64,000 bases of DNA from assembly GCA_037179385.1 (NCBI GenBank), contig CM074190.1:11428206-11492205 (forward strand), in the 5' to 3' direction. The notes beneath the pieces were generated by a model. It saw nothing but the letters and a program-made list of their open reading frames with translations, searched no databases and was not told the origin of the DNA. This stretch comes from Holothuria scabra. Taxonomy: Eukaryota > Echinodermata > Holothuroidea > Aspidochirotida > Holothuriidae. This document shows positions 11,790-23,426 of the stretch, piece after piece. The position numbers were made by a program, and so were the translations under genes. The first letter of the stretch is position 1; every line of letters starts with the position of its first letter.

Positions 11790-11942
11790 TCAAATAGGCA
11801 TAAACGATAGAGAAGTGTGGTTTCCTGTAAGTTAAGGTCGAAATGAAAGAACCACGTTCCACAATCAACATTCAGTGTCTCTTTATAATTCGTCTCTACT
11901 GATATGACATAAAATAGGACTGGGGCAGCATCATGAGACAGC

Positions 11943-12099
11943 TGGGCGTATTGTTTTACACGAATTTCTTAATTGGTAACTGTTTCTGTGTTGGATCTAA
12001 TGTAATCTTTGTTAGATCTATTGATGAGCGAATCAGGTTAGAGATTAGCTCAATTGTTAGCCAGTTAGGAAATTTATCGTTTTGCATTGCGCATCGGCC
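11943..12099 (+). mobile_element. Old copy of the ~145 bp hAT-type MITE in unit C
   Basis: Begins tgggcgtattgttttaca, continues aatttcttaattgg, and ends cattgcgcatcggcc. It is the orthologue of the copy at 5386-5541 and keeps the left end better. Confidence 0.5.
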
Positions 12100-13395
12100 A
12101 AAGAAAGAAGCTACACTGTCGTGTATAACTCGTTTTTATATTTAATTTGGGTCTCTATGCAAAGCTATAGGACTGTGGTAAATAAACTATAATTATTTAC
12201 TTTCATTACAGAAATATGCTGGAACTTTGCTACGATGATTTCGGCTTGAATTGAAGCTCAATGTTTGGTCTGAAAGAACAAAATTGACAAACCTGTTCAA
12301 AAATGCACTAATTATATTCGACGTCACATCTAAAGAAAATGTTATTAAAATCGTGCACAGGTATCGGATTGGTTTTCGAACAAATATCACTCTGTTGAGT
12401 TACGATAGGTTATCATAGCAGAACCGTCGCGGCGCACATTAGGATCAGTTGTAGATATAGCGTGACCAGCTCTGGCATATAATACACTAGGTCCGATTTA
12501 GGAAAAAATCGGATAAAATTTCGAATTGAAAATCACTGTGGTGTGACCGGACTTAAGTTGATCTGCCCGTACCTTAGAAAAGGTGCATGATGAAAGTCCA
12601 AAGAAGTTTTCTAAAGCATTTGTGCATATATACTTAACTTGAAAAGTAAAGATGTTAAGAACATATATTAAATTTTTAAGATTCGTCGTAAATCAAGTTC
12701 TTATTATTTCCAGTCATTTTACCTAAATGGGTAGCCGTTCTTGCATCTATTTTGCACTTAGGTGCTTAAAATATGCTTAATATGTTCATGTTGACCGTAG
12801 ACCTACATACCGAATAAAGGGATAGAGTTATGAGCTCGCTGATAATGTTTATGTTGGAAATTTTGTGTTTTTCTACCATCTCGGAGAATGATACTTATGA
12901 ACACTGTTTTGATAATAAGATTTGTTTTAGGACTGATATACATAATTTGAGATCATTAAAAATTGAAATGGGAAGTGATAAGGAGTCAACAAATATACCT
13001 AAAATAAAAATGAGGAGTATGCAATCCAAATACTAAGAGAGGATAGCAAAGCTGTGTCTTAATTTTAGTAGGTATTGTCTAAACTTTAGGATTCCCCGAC
13101 TTCTACCCTTCTTAGTAAATGAATAAAATAAAATTAATAAACAAGGAGGAAATTCATAAGGAAAGATATAGTGGAAGAAAATTCTGAAGAACTTTTGACC
13201 AAAAATTATGAGAGGCTCACAATTTTATGTCAGGGAAATTTCAGAGGATAACACTCGACGGTGCTTATCACGTGATAAGCAAAAATTGCCCAGGAAGAGA
13301 TTGTATTCGGTGATATCTTCTCCTTTAGGATGATTAATATGGATGTTGTTTGGGTGGAAAGAAAATTCAAACAACTTTCTCTATATCTAGGATAC

Positions 13396-15380
13396 GTTGT
13401 TTGGGGCTATTGAAGACATTTTAGTGATATGTTCAGAGCGATGACTGCAATAAAAAGTTAAGCTTTTACTCCATTCCATTGTTATTTTCAGGGAGTACTT
13501 TTTACTAAGTAATAACTGAAATTTTGAAATGCACTTGTTGGGAAGAATCCTACGGCTAGGTTCCATACATGACCAAAAAAAAAAAAAAGAAGAAGAAAGT
13601 CTCTTTGCCTTACAAGCAGGAAGAAGTTATTTTCTATTTTTATTTCGATGAGGGGAACATGAACTCCCACAAAACGATATGGTGAAATATTCCAGGCTAT
13701 TTTACGTAAGATAAATAAGTAATGCTAATGAACACAACTTTTAATACTTTTATTTCTCATAAAAATTGTACAAGCTGGTTAAAATATTCGAATGCACTCC
13801 CGAAATGTTCTTAATGTTGTAGAAAGCTTCTTGTATTAATTGCTGCATAACAATTTTTTTTTTCAGGAAAGGCGGGGTTTTGCTTGACCCCATGACACTA
13901 AACCCCATGGCCAATATTTGTCTATTGTTTGCAAATAAGGTGTCAACACAATAAAGGAATTAAGACTGTCAAATATTAAAGAATCAAGCAAAAAAAAAGA
14001 CAAAAATACGGAATATAAGAACATAATTAGACTGCATATGTGAGGTGAATGGAAGCACCATAAAGTTATGAATAATTGGAAAATTTACCCCATTTCGGGG
14101 CTCTTGAAGAGTGCACGAATAATGGAAAAACTCACGATGTGTGAATATGATGTTTTCAGACGATTGTAATTTTTATGCAATGAGCAAGAGGGAACCGTTT
14201 CAAAACATGACGCAAACTAACACTGAGAACTTTTCAGTTTCACACCACTGTCTCTACTATTGATCAAGATCATCATACATGGAACATTCATTAAATAAAT
14301 GAAACAGCCCCTTTGTTTAACACATTTTGCATTCTACGGTGACTAAGGAAGTCCCCGAGGAAATCATAAACGAGTAATATATAGATGGAACACATAAGTA
14401 AGAGTAATACCAACTACCATAGGTATGGGAGGCTCTTGAAACAACTGAAATATATTTTGAATGATAACGTCAAGTTCGGTTTATCTCAAAATATATTTTG
14501 GTCCCAAAAGAAGTGCCGGTAATAAAGAATTTGACGCCCTTGGCTCTGTGGATTCGTAGGTTAGATCTCACCGCACAAGTTTAAGAACTATTAAGGTCAA
14601 GGATTTAGTTTCCCGTTCTCAATGAGATGCCTCTGAATAAAATTTGTCCGAAAGCTATCGAGAAATTACCCCTCTCACGCCTTTTCTCCATTTTTATGTT
14701 ACATTATTGATATTTTGATAACAACCACATGCAGTTTTCCCTGGAATAATTGTGTGTCATTTGTTGTCATATTCTGGTCAAACTTCGTGGTTTACAAAAA
14801 AATATTTCCCCTAAAACGTCAAACCATCATGAAATTCAAAAGAGAGATGTACAGATGTAGCAGGAAGGTGCCCTGGATGTAGCAGGAAGGTACCCTGGAT
14901 CTTAGCATACTCCTTGTTGCGTAATGCCGTTGGGTGAATTAAGATATAGACCTACGTGTGTTTCAGTTTTGTAGGACATTGCTTTTCTGGGTCCCAACCT
15001 TGACGGGGATCACCTGCGTGGAGAATACCGTCGAAAGAAAGGCGTCGATGTCCCATTGCCCGGAGGATCCTGAGTTCCTAACACAAAATAATAAAGATAA
15101 GGCTAAAATCGTATTTTTCGAAAAAATGTTATATTGAAATGTTTCAATTTCCATAGAGTAACGACAAAGTAAATTGAAAGGAAGATGAAAGGAGTGTATG
15201 TCTTTTTCTTAAAGGCAAAGGCTTTCGTTACGTTGGTGTTTCATTTTTGGTTTCTATTGGTCGCTTCCTAACTAACTTCTATTATCGTGATTTTATGACG
15301 ACTCATCCGTAACTGGAATTGTTTGATGACGGTGAGTAGCCTACTTTCTTAAGGAAACTCTATTGTTTACCGCCACCCAA
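13396..15380. other. AT-rich DNA, no supported gene
   Basis: No gene is visible. The only structure is a short tandem repeat of gatgtagcaggaaggt-ccctg at about 14855-14900 (two copies). Confidence 0.6.
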
Positions 15381-15384
15381 GATC

Positions 15385-15490
15385 GGCTGACGCACACTGC
15401 TTAAACAAGGAATTTCTTCATTGGCTATTGCTTTTATGTTGAACGGATTTCATTCTTTGTAAAATGGTTTCATTCTTTGTTAAATGGTAG
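15385..15490 (+). mobile_element. hAT-type MITE, left half only
   Basis: cacactgcttaaacaaggaa, then tttcttcattggctattgct, then a duplicated ttcattctttgt-aaatggt match the left half of the ~145 bp family. The right half is missing. Confidence 0.55.
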
Positions 15491-15663
15491 AATCATCCAT
15501 AACCAATGTCTTTGTAAATCTATATGTGCTTCACAATGAGTCATGTCATTTTGAAGGGGTAGCCATTACCCTAGACAGAAAGAAGAAAAAAAAAGGAATT
15601 TTCCATGGGTATAGAAAAAATTGACAAGGTATCAACAAGGTTCAAGTTATATAGACTCTTTTT

Positions 15664-15814
15664 GGGGCGATGTGCTCTGTTTAAAAAAATCTTTACTGGC
15701 TAACGACAGCTCTAATCCTAACCTAATCCCTAAACCGAACAAAGAATACAATCGATACAATACAATGGCAACAGCCAATCAAACAACACCTTGTTAAATA
15801 GTGCGCATCTACCC
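15664..15814 (-). mobile_element. hAT-type MITE (~145 bp family), reverse orientation
   Basis: The ends are ggggcgatgtgctctgttta and, on the other side, aaatagtgcgcatctaccc. The body is the complement of the copies at 3442 and 31993 (agaatacaatcgatac, ggcaacagccaatcaa). I could not find a clean 8 bp target-site duplication. Confidence 0.7.
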
Positions 15815-16084
15815 GACTTTTCTTTCAGTAAACTTCTGTTAAGTATGCTGACAATTTTATAGGAGTTCAACAGCAGCTAGCTATGTTTAAGTTCCGAGAG
15901 TTCTGTCGGGAGTTCGCGTCCTGGCCTCGTCTTTAAAAAACGAAACCTACTGCCATTGTGCTTGGTGCTAACCATGAGCAATGGAGTGAAAACAAGCCAG
16001 GGAGTTGAAAGAGGCAAGAAAAATGTGGCGGCAGGTTCGAATTAAACCAATTGGTTATAGCATGGAAGTACTTCCATGGTTATA

Positions 16085-16337
16085 GACGATTCCGATTAGC
16101 GCCTGTTTTTTAGCGACTGGAGGCAGCCATTGGTGGGTTCATCAGCCTTTAATCGTATTCATTTACTGTCTACGTGGATTTCAAATCCTCATACTGAGTG
16201 AAGTTGATAAAAGCGAGATACACTTCAGTGTACAACCATCCATGGAACAGTTTAGGAAGGAAATTTAAAGATTAAAGGTGATGGACCCCAGTAATGGCCG
16301 ACTAAAATCAGCCCATCACAATCTGTCGGAATTCGTC
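16085..16337 (+). mobile_element. TA-target MITE (GACGAATCCG family)
   Basis: Begins TATA then GACGATTCCGATTAGCG and ends GGAATTCGTC then TACA. The interior (gtgacttgg-type left end, ttcatcagcc, cagtgtacaaccatccatg, ggaccccagt) matches the copies at 4108 and 46710. One base has changed in each terminal repeat. Confidence 0.75.
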
Positions 16338-16342
16338 TACAG

Positions 16343-19300
16343 AAACTGGGCCGTAAAACTTAATCCATTTGCTCTCTTAATTGTTCTTTTTTCTTTCTTA
16401 ATTGTTCTTTTTCACTTCATAAAAAGAACTATGAAGGGGTTACGCATTTATTGAATCCATTCTCTATAGGTGGGTTAGTTTGTTTGAAACGTTAAAATGA
16501 GATCTTGATTAAGAGCAAAATTCAAAAATGGTGACTTGAATAGGAAAGAACTTTGAGAAATGAGGGAACCAATGTTTAAACATCAACATTTGGGGAGTTC
16601 TTTTTAATAACTAAAGGAAAACCGAAAAATATAAGAAAGAATAACGGTCCTACCTCTAAAAGAAAGGCTTTATCATCCACTACAAACGTTATAGGCTAAA
16701 GCAAGAGAAGAAATTTTTCTTATGATCAGTACGGTTCCTGTCGTTCCTGTCGATTTCTGAGCAAAAAGACGCAGTGTGTGTTTGGAATGGAGAAGCAGAC
16801 ACAAGTACGTATTTTGTAAAAGAATATGAATGGCAAAAATTGAATCTGAACACGAATTGCATAGTTGTATCCGGCCAACACTTGACCTACATTTATTGGA
16901 GCTCAAAAGAGTGAGGTATAAATGTCTTGTCTGGAAGTGTTCAGTCACGTGATTAATCCATACGGGTTACTGCTTGACTCGAACTAGAAACCTACTAGAA
17001 ACTCGAAATGAACAATAGAAATTTAATGGTACTACACAAACACGAAACGCTAATTGCATAATAGAAATGAAAAAGTAAAAATGGTTTGAAATGTCATTCA
17101 AGTTTGTTTCTGTTTTTCCTACCACAAAGCTTCTATTATGATAATAATTCCTTAAAATTGCTCTCAATACCAAGACTCATACACGTCCTCCCGTCAAATC
17201 AAGTTTGCTATTGAAACCATGGATTTTAAGATAATCATTTCAGAACTGGATAAGTCTGGACAATTCTTATTTTTTACCAACTTTTGGAAGCCTAAATCTT
17301 TGTTTATTACGCATCATATTTATCTATTCCACAAAGGAATTGCTCATCTTACAACTTGTAAAAGGGGAAGTTGATATATTTAAAACATCTTTAACAAATG
17401 ACCAAATGACGTAAATTTTGTCATCTTTGAAAATAACCATGTTTATACAGCACATTGTTTTTTTTCGAGCCAGTTTTAGTAATAATATAAGCGTCTTTCT
17501 GGCATGTCATTAGAATATATTTGTTATTGATAATGTTTATAAGGTTCCCATGTCATCCAAATATCAATGAAATATATCATTTTATGAAACCTGCCAAGCA
17601 GGCACCTTGTGTACCCCAAGAGTGTCATACTAAAAAGGGCTTTTGAAACTGTTATATTTTAAACTTGGTAGGCTAATATCAACAGTGGGTCTAAAGGAAC
17701 ATTTAATATACGAAAAGAAAATAACGGGTAACGTAAATCCTGGTTTTTAGACTTTTAGTATATGTGCAATTCCTCTCGTTTTTGTGATGCATTGGCAACG
17801 GTTTTTACAGAATATTTTTTACAAGGCCTAATAGAGAAATCATTGATAGATAATGATCAACTAATCATAGTTCTGACTAACTCCACACTCCTTAGAATAC
17901 GTTGGAGAGGTTATTATCTTTATCACCAAAATTCCAAGAGAGTGATGGTTGCACTGCACACTTTACAAGATAAGTTAATTACATTTTAATAAGTCGTCTG
18001 CTTGATACTTTCAAATGATCAAATATTACAAGTTTCCAGAAACTCATTCTAAATGTTTATCGAATTTAATTAGACATTTCCTGATTAGTAACTACCGTTT
18101 GACCGAACCTCGTAAATATTTCTTTAATAGTAAGGTTTTCAAACCCATTTTTTCAAAGCAGATGAGCCTCCCTTTAAACGGCATTTTATTGAAATTTATA
18201 CATTGTAATCACAAATATCACAACTATTACACAAAAGGTGACAAGCTGCAAATTTCATGTTAATTTCAAGGAAACGAAGAAAATTGAAATAAGGGTCTAA
18301 CTTGTTCCAAAAGTCGCAAATATCTTGACGAATTTCATCATCTGATATTACATGGGCGAGAATTTTCACTCTGTGTGGAATATGTAAGTAGGGGGTTGTA
18401 AAGAGTGCATGTATAAGGGGGCTTTGCCAGTCTAAGAAAAATGAACAAACAGGGCAGACAATTAGCAAGATTAAAAAAAACGAAAGATAGTCATCTTTAT
18501 CAGGTTGTAAGAAAATAGATTTGTGGTGGTAACACAGAGTTAAATGTCCTCTATGGAAAGAAAACATGACGACAAGATAATCAACCTAGCCGTTATGGTA
18601 TTTAATCACATTAAATGGAAATGGTTTTGCAGGCTGTAATCGACATTTCCTGTTAGAAAAATTATTTGACTTAAATCAAAAAGAGTAAAATAAATCATCG
18701 ATGTTAATTAATAAACTTTACAGGACACTGGATTACTTTTTATACAAGTTCTGAACAAGATCGTTGTCTGGGAATATATTGAGAAAGTGAACAGTAAAGT
18801 TTGGGAATGATTGGTTCAATTTTATCTTGAAAAATGACAGCGATAAAGTTTTTATGTCGACTCCATGTTAATCTCGTCCGGTAAACAACGGTTAGCAACG
18901 TTCATTAAATTAGTTTTAGAAACACTGCACGACTCACGGAAAGTTACCGAAAGGATATACATTTCTTGAAATGTCAAATTACCGTAAACACTACATATAT
19001 GGACCATTGCTACGAGCAACAATTTTCGAAATAAACAAATGAAGAGTGTCACAGTGTCATTTACGAAAGTTATGTCCTCTGGACATCTGACAATGTGTGC
19101 GGTAGATAAATTATCACAATTTCTTTGTTGTCAAACTTCAGCAACCCATTTGAAAGTGGTCTATTAAATATCGCCTCACGTAACACACTGGTAACTTTTT
19201 TTACTTGTTTGCAGCTCGCTCTAAAAAAATGAAAATGTCACGCTGTTGCCTGCCAGCTAAACTATTAAAATCGTCACCTACTGGTTCAGAATTTGTTTAC

Positions 19301-20970
19301 ATTTTTATCTTTTGAATCTTTGAGCATCCATTGAGGGCCGGAATCGACCTCATTAGAGGAAATAAATTAATTTGAAAAAGTTCAAGGACAATTTTAAATT
19401 ATTTTTTTTTGTCGTTGATGTAAGTGAAATAGCTTAAAGAAATAATCTGATTTCCTATAGAAAATCAGAAGGGTTGTATACCACCCGTTTCAAGGTTGGC
19501 CTTAAACTGTGTTCCCCGTCGATTGTGTGGTCTTTAGTTTGTAAGAACAAACCTAAGTTTAGCTATCTTCAAGCAAACGGAATGTACGCGTTGCGAATCT
19601 TTAAATGTTTGTTTTTATAACTCTATTCATGGGTAATATGTCGAAAAGCTTTTGGCAAGACGCAAAAAACGTGACCCTACGACTCCTCAGAATACAGGTG
19701 ACATTTTTGCGAATCATGGAATTGACGATCTTAATGATATCCACCCCTGGGACATAAAATGGTTTAGGTGGAGGTGCGAGGGTTCGGAGGGTTATACCTC
19801 GCGAACGCGAATGGATAGCTGTATATATTCACCCATGTTTTTTTTTTTTTTTGCTTTAATTTAAAAAAGAGAGACTTCAGCAGTTTAGATAAGCTTTTCA
19901 ATCTTATTGGAACTTAGTAAGCCTTAGAAATAAGAGTAGACCTACAACTAGCGTAACTGAAGAGAACAGAATTATGATTTCTCGTCTTGTTCTCCGTAGT
20001 CGATGCACTTTTTTGGCAATAACAATTTTGATTAACCCTATTTATTCATCAACGGCCAGGAAAGCGACTGAATTACATGAAATATATATAAACAGTTGAA
20101 TGAACACGAGATCCCATGACACCTTTCGAAAACTATAACTAAAGTTAAAACATACAAACAAATTTGCAACTTTGGTCACAATATGGGGGACGTTAAAGAA
20201 TACGACGAATGATTGAAGAGCAATGGAACCAATTCTCTGTCTGATTTATATCGGTCGTAGTACTATTCTTTAGTCTTGGAGGCATTAATTAAAAACTTGC
20301 ATAGGGGGTTGGATTTTTCCCTTCGATTACAGAAACATTAGACACATGTTGGTAATGAATTAAACCTCAAAGACAGTTACCATACCTCACATTTGTGGTG
20401 AGGATTGAATTAATTTATCACTATTCTGTTAGGTGACCCATATATAACTTGCAACAAGTCTGCAAATGCCTAGTTTGATATATACAACACATTTTCAAGT
20501 CTAGCATGAGGGATTGCGATTTACTTTGCGATTTTTTCCATTCTTCAAAAATTTCTTTTGTAATAAAAACTAACAAAATTTTCTGCGTCTTTTAATTACA
20601 AAAATTAATACGTGTTAGCAAATTATTGAACGCCTGCACTTACAAATGAATGGCTGCTATGTCATTATGTGGATTACATCTCTGTTCAAATAAGTTGGAA
20701 TAAATAGAACAAAAAATATGATTTGTGAGAAGATTAATAATTTGTAAAATGGATCATTAGTATTTACTTAATGTACACTCTCTTTTACTAAAAAATGAAA
20801 TACATATAATATTTAAATCTTCATAACAATTAATGCATACACGGTGTGAACTATGAATGACAAAGTAAGTGTACTGAATGGTGAATTAAACAATGTAGCT
20901 TTTGAAGCTCACATAGAAACAGTTAGTATTGAATGAAAAGGGAATTAAATATTAAATGAACCCCGTCAAT
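16343..20970. other. AT-rich DNA, no supported gene
   Basis: No gene is recognised. gggccgtaaaactt occurs at 16349, a motif that also precedes (AACT)n tails elsewhere. A weak LINE-like frame at 18196-18567 is listed separately. The 70-codon frame at 19652-19864 has no recognised motif. Confidence 0.55.
18196..18567 (-). pseudogene. Possible decayed LINE ORF2 C-terminus
   Basis: A 123-codon open frame. Its middle reads CPVCS, then about 15 residues later HALFTTP. This resembles the C-x2-C ... H-x4-C zinc-knuckle at the C-terminal end of several non-LTR retrotransposon proteins, with the last Cys replaced. There is no reverse-transcriptase or RNase H sequence beside it, so this rests on one short pattern and could be chance. 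Confidence 0.2.
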
Positions 20971-20979
20971 GAACTCGAA

Positions 20980-21125
20980 GGGTAGATGTGCACTGTTTAA
21001 CAAGGTTTTTCGGTTGGCTGTTACCATTGTTTTGTATCGATTGTATTCTTTGTTAGGATTAGATCAAGGATTATGGCTACCGTTAGCTAGTTAAGATTTT
21101 TTTTGTTAAACAATGCGCATTGCCC
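20980..21125 (+). mobile_element. hAT-type MITE with perfect 8 bp target duplication
   Basis: The type copy of the ~145 bp family. Terminal repeats are gggtagatgtgcactgttta and ttgttaaacaatgcgcattgccc (read reversed, 16 or more matches). The exact 8 bp duplication AACTCGAA lies at 20972-20979 and 21126-21133, which places the family with hAT. It is 146 bp long and non-coding. Confidence 0.9.
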
Positions 21126-21133
21126 AACTCGAA

Positions 21134-21736
21134 TGTCTACGTAATGCAAAGAAGAGGTGATGTTGAATAAGCCGTGGTTGGAATGGGTATATGGAGAAAA
21201 ATGTCCTCGTATAACGTTGTGTTTGATTCTTAGTTAATAATATTAAAATTGTCTTCAAATTTAATTATTCTTAGTAATGACATTTAAAAACAAATAAAAA
21301 AAATGACGAACATTAGAAGAAGCAATCTGAAACTGTTGTCCAACTATTAGTAACAAAGATTTAAAAAAGAATACACAGTGTAATTTTGGTAACTTAAAAT
21401 ATGTCAATTGGGAAAATCAAAACAAGCTGTCATTCTTTGCAGTAAACCTTTACATATTTAACAGAAACTTTTTAAATGATTTTCTCATGGTCCTCAAAAT
21501 TCAGCGGTGCTTTTTTCACTCGAATGGGGTATACCTCATACAAATTTTTTTCATTGTCATTAAAAAGTTGGAATAGTAAGCAATTTATTTAACAAATATA
21601 CCAGTCTGTAAGATCTTACTTTCAATGACAATGAATGCAATCCTTTCCGGAAGAATATCATTTTCATTTCCTGGAGTTTATTTCTGAGGCTAAAATGATA
21701 TTTCACAATTGGTAAAGTCAAACGATAATTGTTTTC
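21134..21736. other. AT-rich DNA, no supported gene
   Basis: I see nothing beyond AT-rich sequence before the foldback element. Confidence 0.6.
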
Positions 21737-21746
21737 TAGGAAGTTA
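21737..21746. repeat. Target-site duplication, left
   Basis: TAGGAAGTTA, repeated exactly at 22762-22771 on the other side of the foldback element. Because the terminus can be read as ATGGCACG...CGTGCCAT, the true duplication may be 8 to 10 bp. Confidence 0.85.
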
Positions 21747-22761
21747 TGGCACGCCAAAAGGCTCACCAAATATGATGATATTCTAAAAATACACGTTCAT
21801 GTACTAAAATTACACGTCCATGTACTAAAATTACACGTTCATGTACCAAAAATATACGATGATGTACTAACTTCATATGATCATGATGTAAATTTACACC
21901 ATCATGTACTAAAACCATAAGTTCATCATGTTAAATGTTACGTTGTACATGTAAAATCAAACGTTGTACATCTTAAAACACATGTTGTACATGTAAAAAC
22001 GTAAGATCATCATGTCATATTTGTATCTTCCGCACGCCATACAGAGTGAGCCTTTCGGCGTACCAGAAGTCCGCCAAAAGGCTCACCGAATTTGATGTAG
22101 TAAAAGTACACGTTCATGTACTAACTGCTTACGATCATGTACCGATTTCATACGTACATGTACTGATTTCATAAGAGCAAGAAATGTTAAATTGAGGAAG
22201 AGAATGTTCATTATTTCAAAAGATTTTTAAAGATTTCATACGTACATGTACTGATTTCATACGATCATGTACTAAATGTCAGTACATGATCGTAAGAAAT
22301 CAGTACATGATCGTATGAAATCAGTACATGAACGTAAGCAAACAGTACATGAACGTATGAAATCTGTACATGATCGTAAGCAGTTAGTACATGAACGTGT
22401 ACTTTTACTACATCAAATTCGGTGAGCCTTTTGGCGGACTTCTGGTACGCCGAAAGGCTCACTCTGTTTGGCGTGCGGAAGATACAAATATAACATGATG
22501 ATCTTACGTTTTTACATGTACAACATGTGTTTTAAGATGTACAACGTGTGATTTTACATGTACAACGTAACATTTAACATGATGAACTTATGGTTTTAGT
22601 ACATGATGGTGTAAATTTACATCATGATCATATGAAGTTAGTACATCATCGTATATTTTTGGTACATGAACGTGTAATTTTAGTACATGGACGTGTAATT
22701 TTAGTACATGAACGTGTATTTTTAGAACATCATCATATTTGGTGAGCCTTTTGGCGTGCCA
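21747..22761. mobile_element. Foldback (giant palindromic) transposon, 1015 bp
   Basis: The two halves are near-perfect inverted copies: arms of about 425-440 bp around a ~150 bp centre. The termini are TGGCACGCCAAAAGGCTCACC and its complement. The arms are built from short tandem units of the type ACACGTTCATGTACTAAAAT with many variants. A copy of the terminal motif recurs in both orientations inside each arm (about 22044-22064 and 22069-22087 on the left; about 22421-22465 on the right), as if one foldback had been placed within another. There is no coding capacity. The 8-10 bp target duplication fits Mutator-like or hAT foldbacks; the sequence alone does not decide. Any transcript would form a hairpin hundreds of base pairs long. 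Confidence 0.9.
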
Positions 22762-22771
22762 TAGGAAGTTA
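22762..22771. repeat. Target-site duplication, right
   Basis: TAGGAAGTTA, the partner of 21737-21746. Confidence 0.85.
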
Positions 22772-23290
22772 CTTACTGCAACACATGGCCGAAAAGGATG
22801 GTATCCATGGATCTACTGCCAGGACTATCCTCATGGCATTAATAAATCAAAAATTCATCTCAGGTCAAAACGTTTTCTGCTGAGGTTGGTTTTTTGATTT
22901 ATGGATGTTTGAAAAAAAAATCCGAAAGTATGCGTGACAACTTTGAAACATAAATAAGACAGACAGTTCACCTGTTTACAGGACAATGATATTTTGTTTG
23001 TTTTTGTTTTAGTAAGGAAAGTTTGTACCCTTTAAAACCGTGCAGGAAAACTTCTGGGAGGAAAATTTTGAAAACTTGTAACCATACAATAGCCTTTTCA
23101 CAGAAACTTTCAAGTTTTCAAATGAAATTGTCATAAAATTCTTTCTTTTTTACAGTTTGGGTTAGAAACCGTTTTCAAAACTTGCCGGTTAGATATCGCT
23201 TCTTAGGCCTTATGATATGTCACATCGAAAAAGATTCTTCCTTTTTGGACGAATTGCAAATTACAACAAAAAGTAAACTGGGTCGTAAAA
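22772..23290. other. AT-rich DNA, no supported gene
   Basis: Nothing recognised. It ends with gggtcgtaaaactt just before the microsatellite. Confidence 0.6.
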
Positions 23291-23294
23291 CTTT

Positions 23295-23318
23295 AACTAA
23301 CTAACTAACTAACTACGG

Positions 23319-23359
<41 letters not shown>

Positions 23360-23360
23360 T

Positions 23361-23405
<45 letters not shown>

Positions 23406-23426
23406 CTAACTAACTAACTAACTAAC
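23295..23426. repeat. (AACT)n microsatellite
   Basis: About 33 tetranucleotide units with three or four small interruptions. It directly follows gggtcgtaaaacttt, a sequence that also stands before AACT/CTAA stretches near 46300 and, reversed and diverged, after the (TTAG)n run at 62990. This suggests the tail of a retroposon rather than a random microsatellite. Confidence 0.9.

Larger units (their letters stand above)
8262..13395. repeat. Tandem repeat unit C (~3.1 kb plus insertions)
   Basis: Third and most complete copy. It is interrupted by a 1979 bp hAT-type element at 9200-11178 and a 355 bp TTAA-target MITE at 11435-11789. With both removed it is collinear with unit A. The last 250 bases, from about 13140, match unit B at about 8030-8260, and similarity stops near 13395. 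Confidence 0.85.

Noticed and set aside
15890..16050. B-box-like gagttcgcgtcc and caggttcgaatt
   Set aside because: No A box at the right distance and no cloverleaf; not enough for a tRNA or SINE call.
21729..22462. Frames with repeated HVHVLK and DHVLIS residues
   Set aside because: They are translations of the tandem units in the foldback element arms.
22262..22700. Regularly repeated tacatgaacgt units resembling a CRISPR array
   Set aside because: Unit spacing is short and variable, there are no unique spacers, and the repeats belong to the palindromic transposon in a eukaryotic setting.
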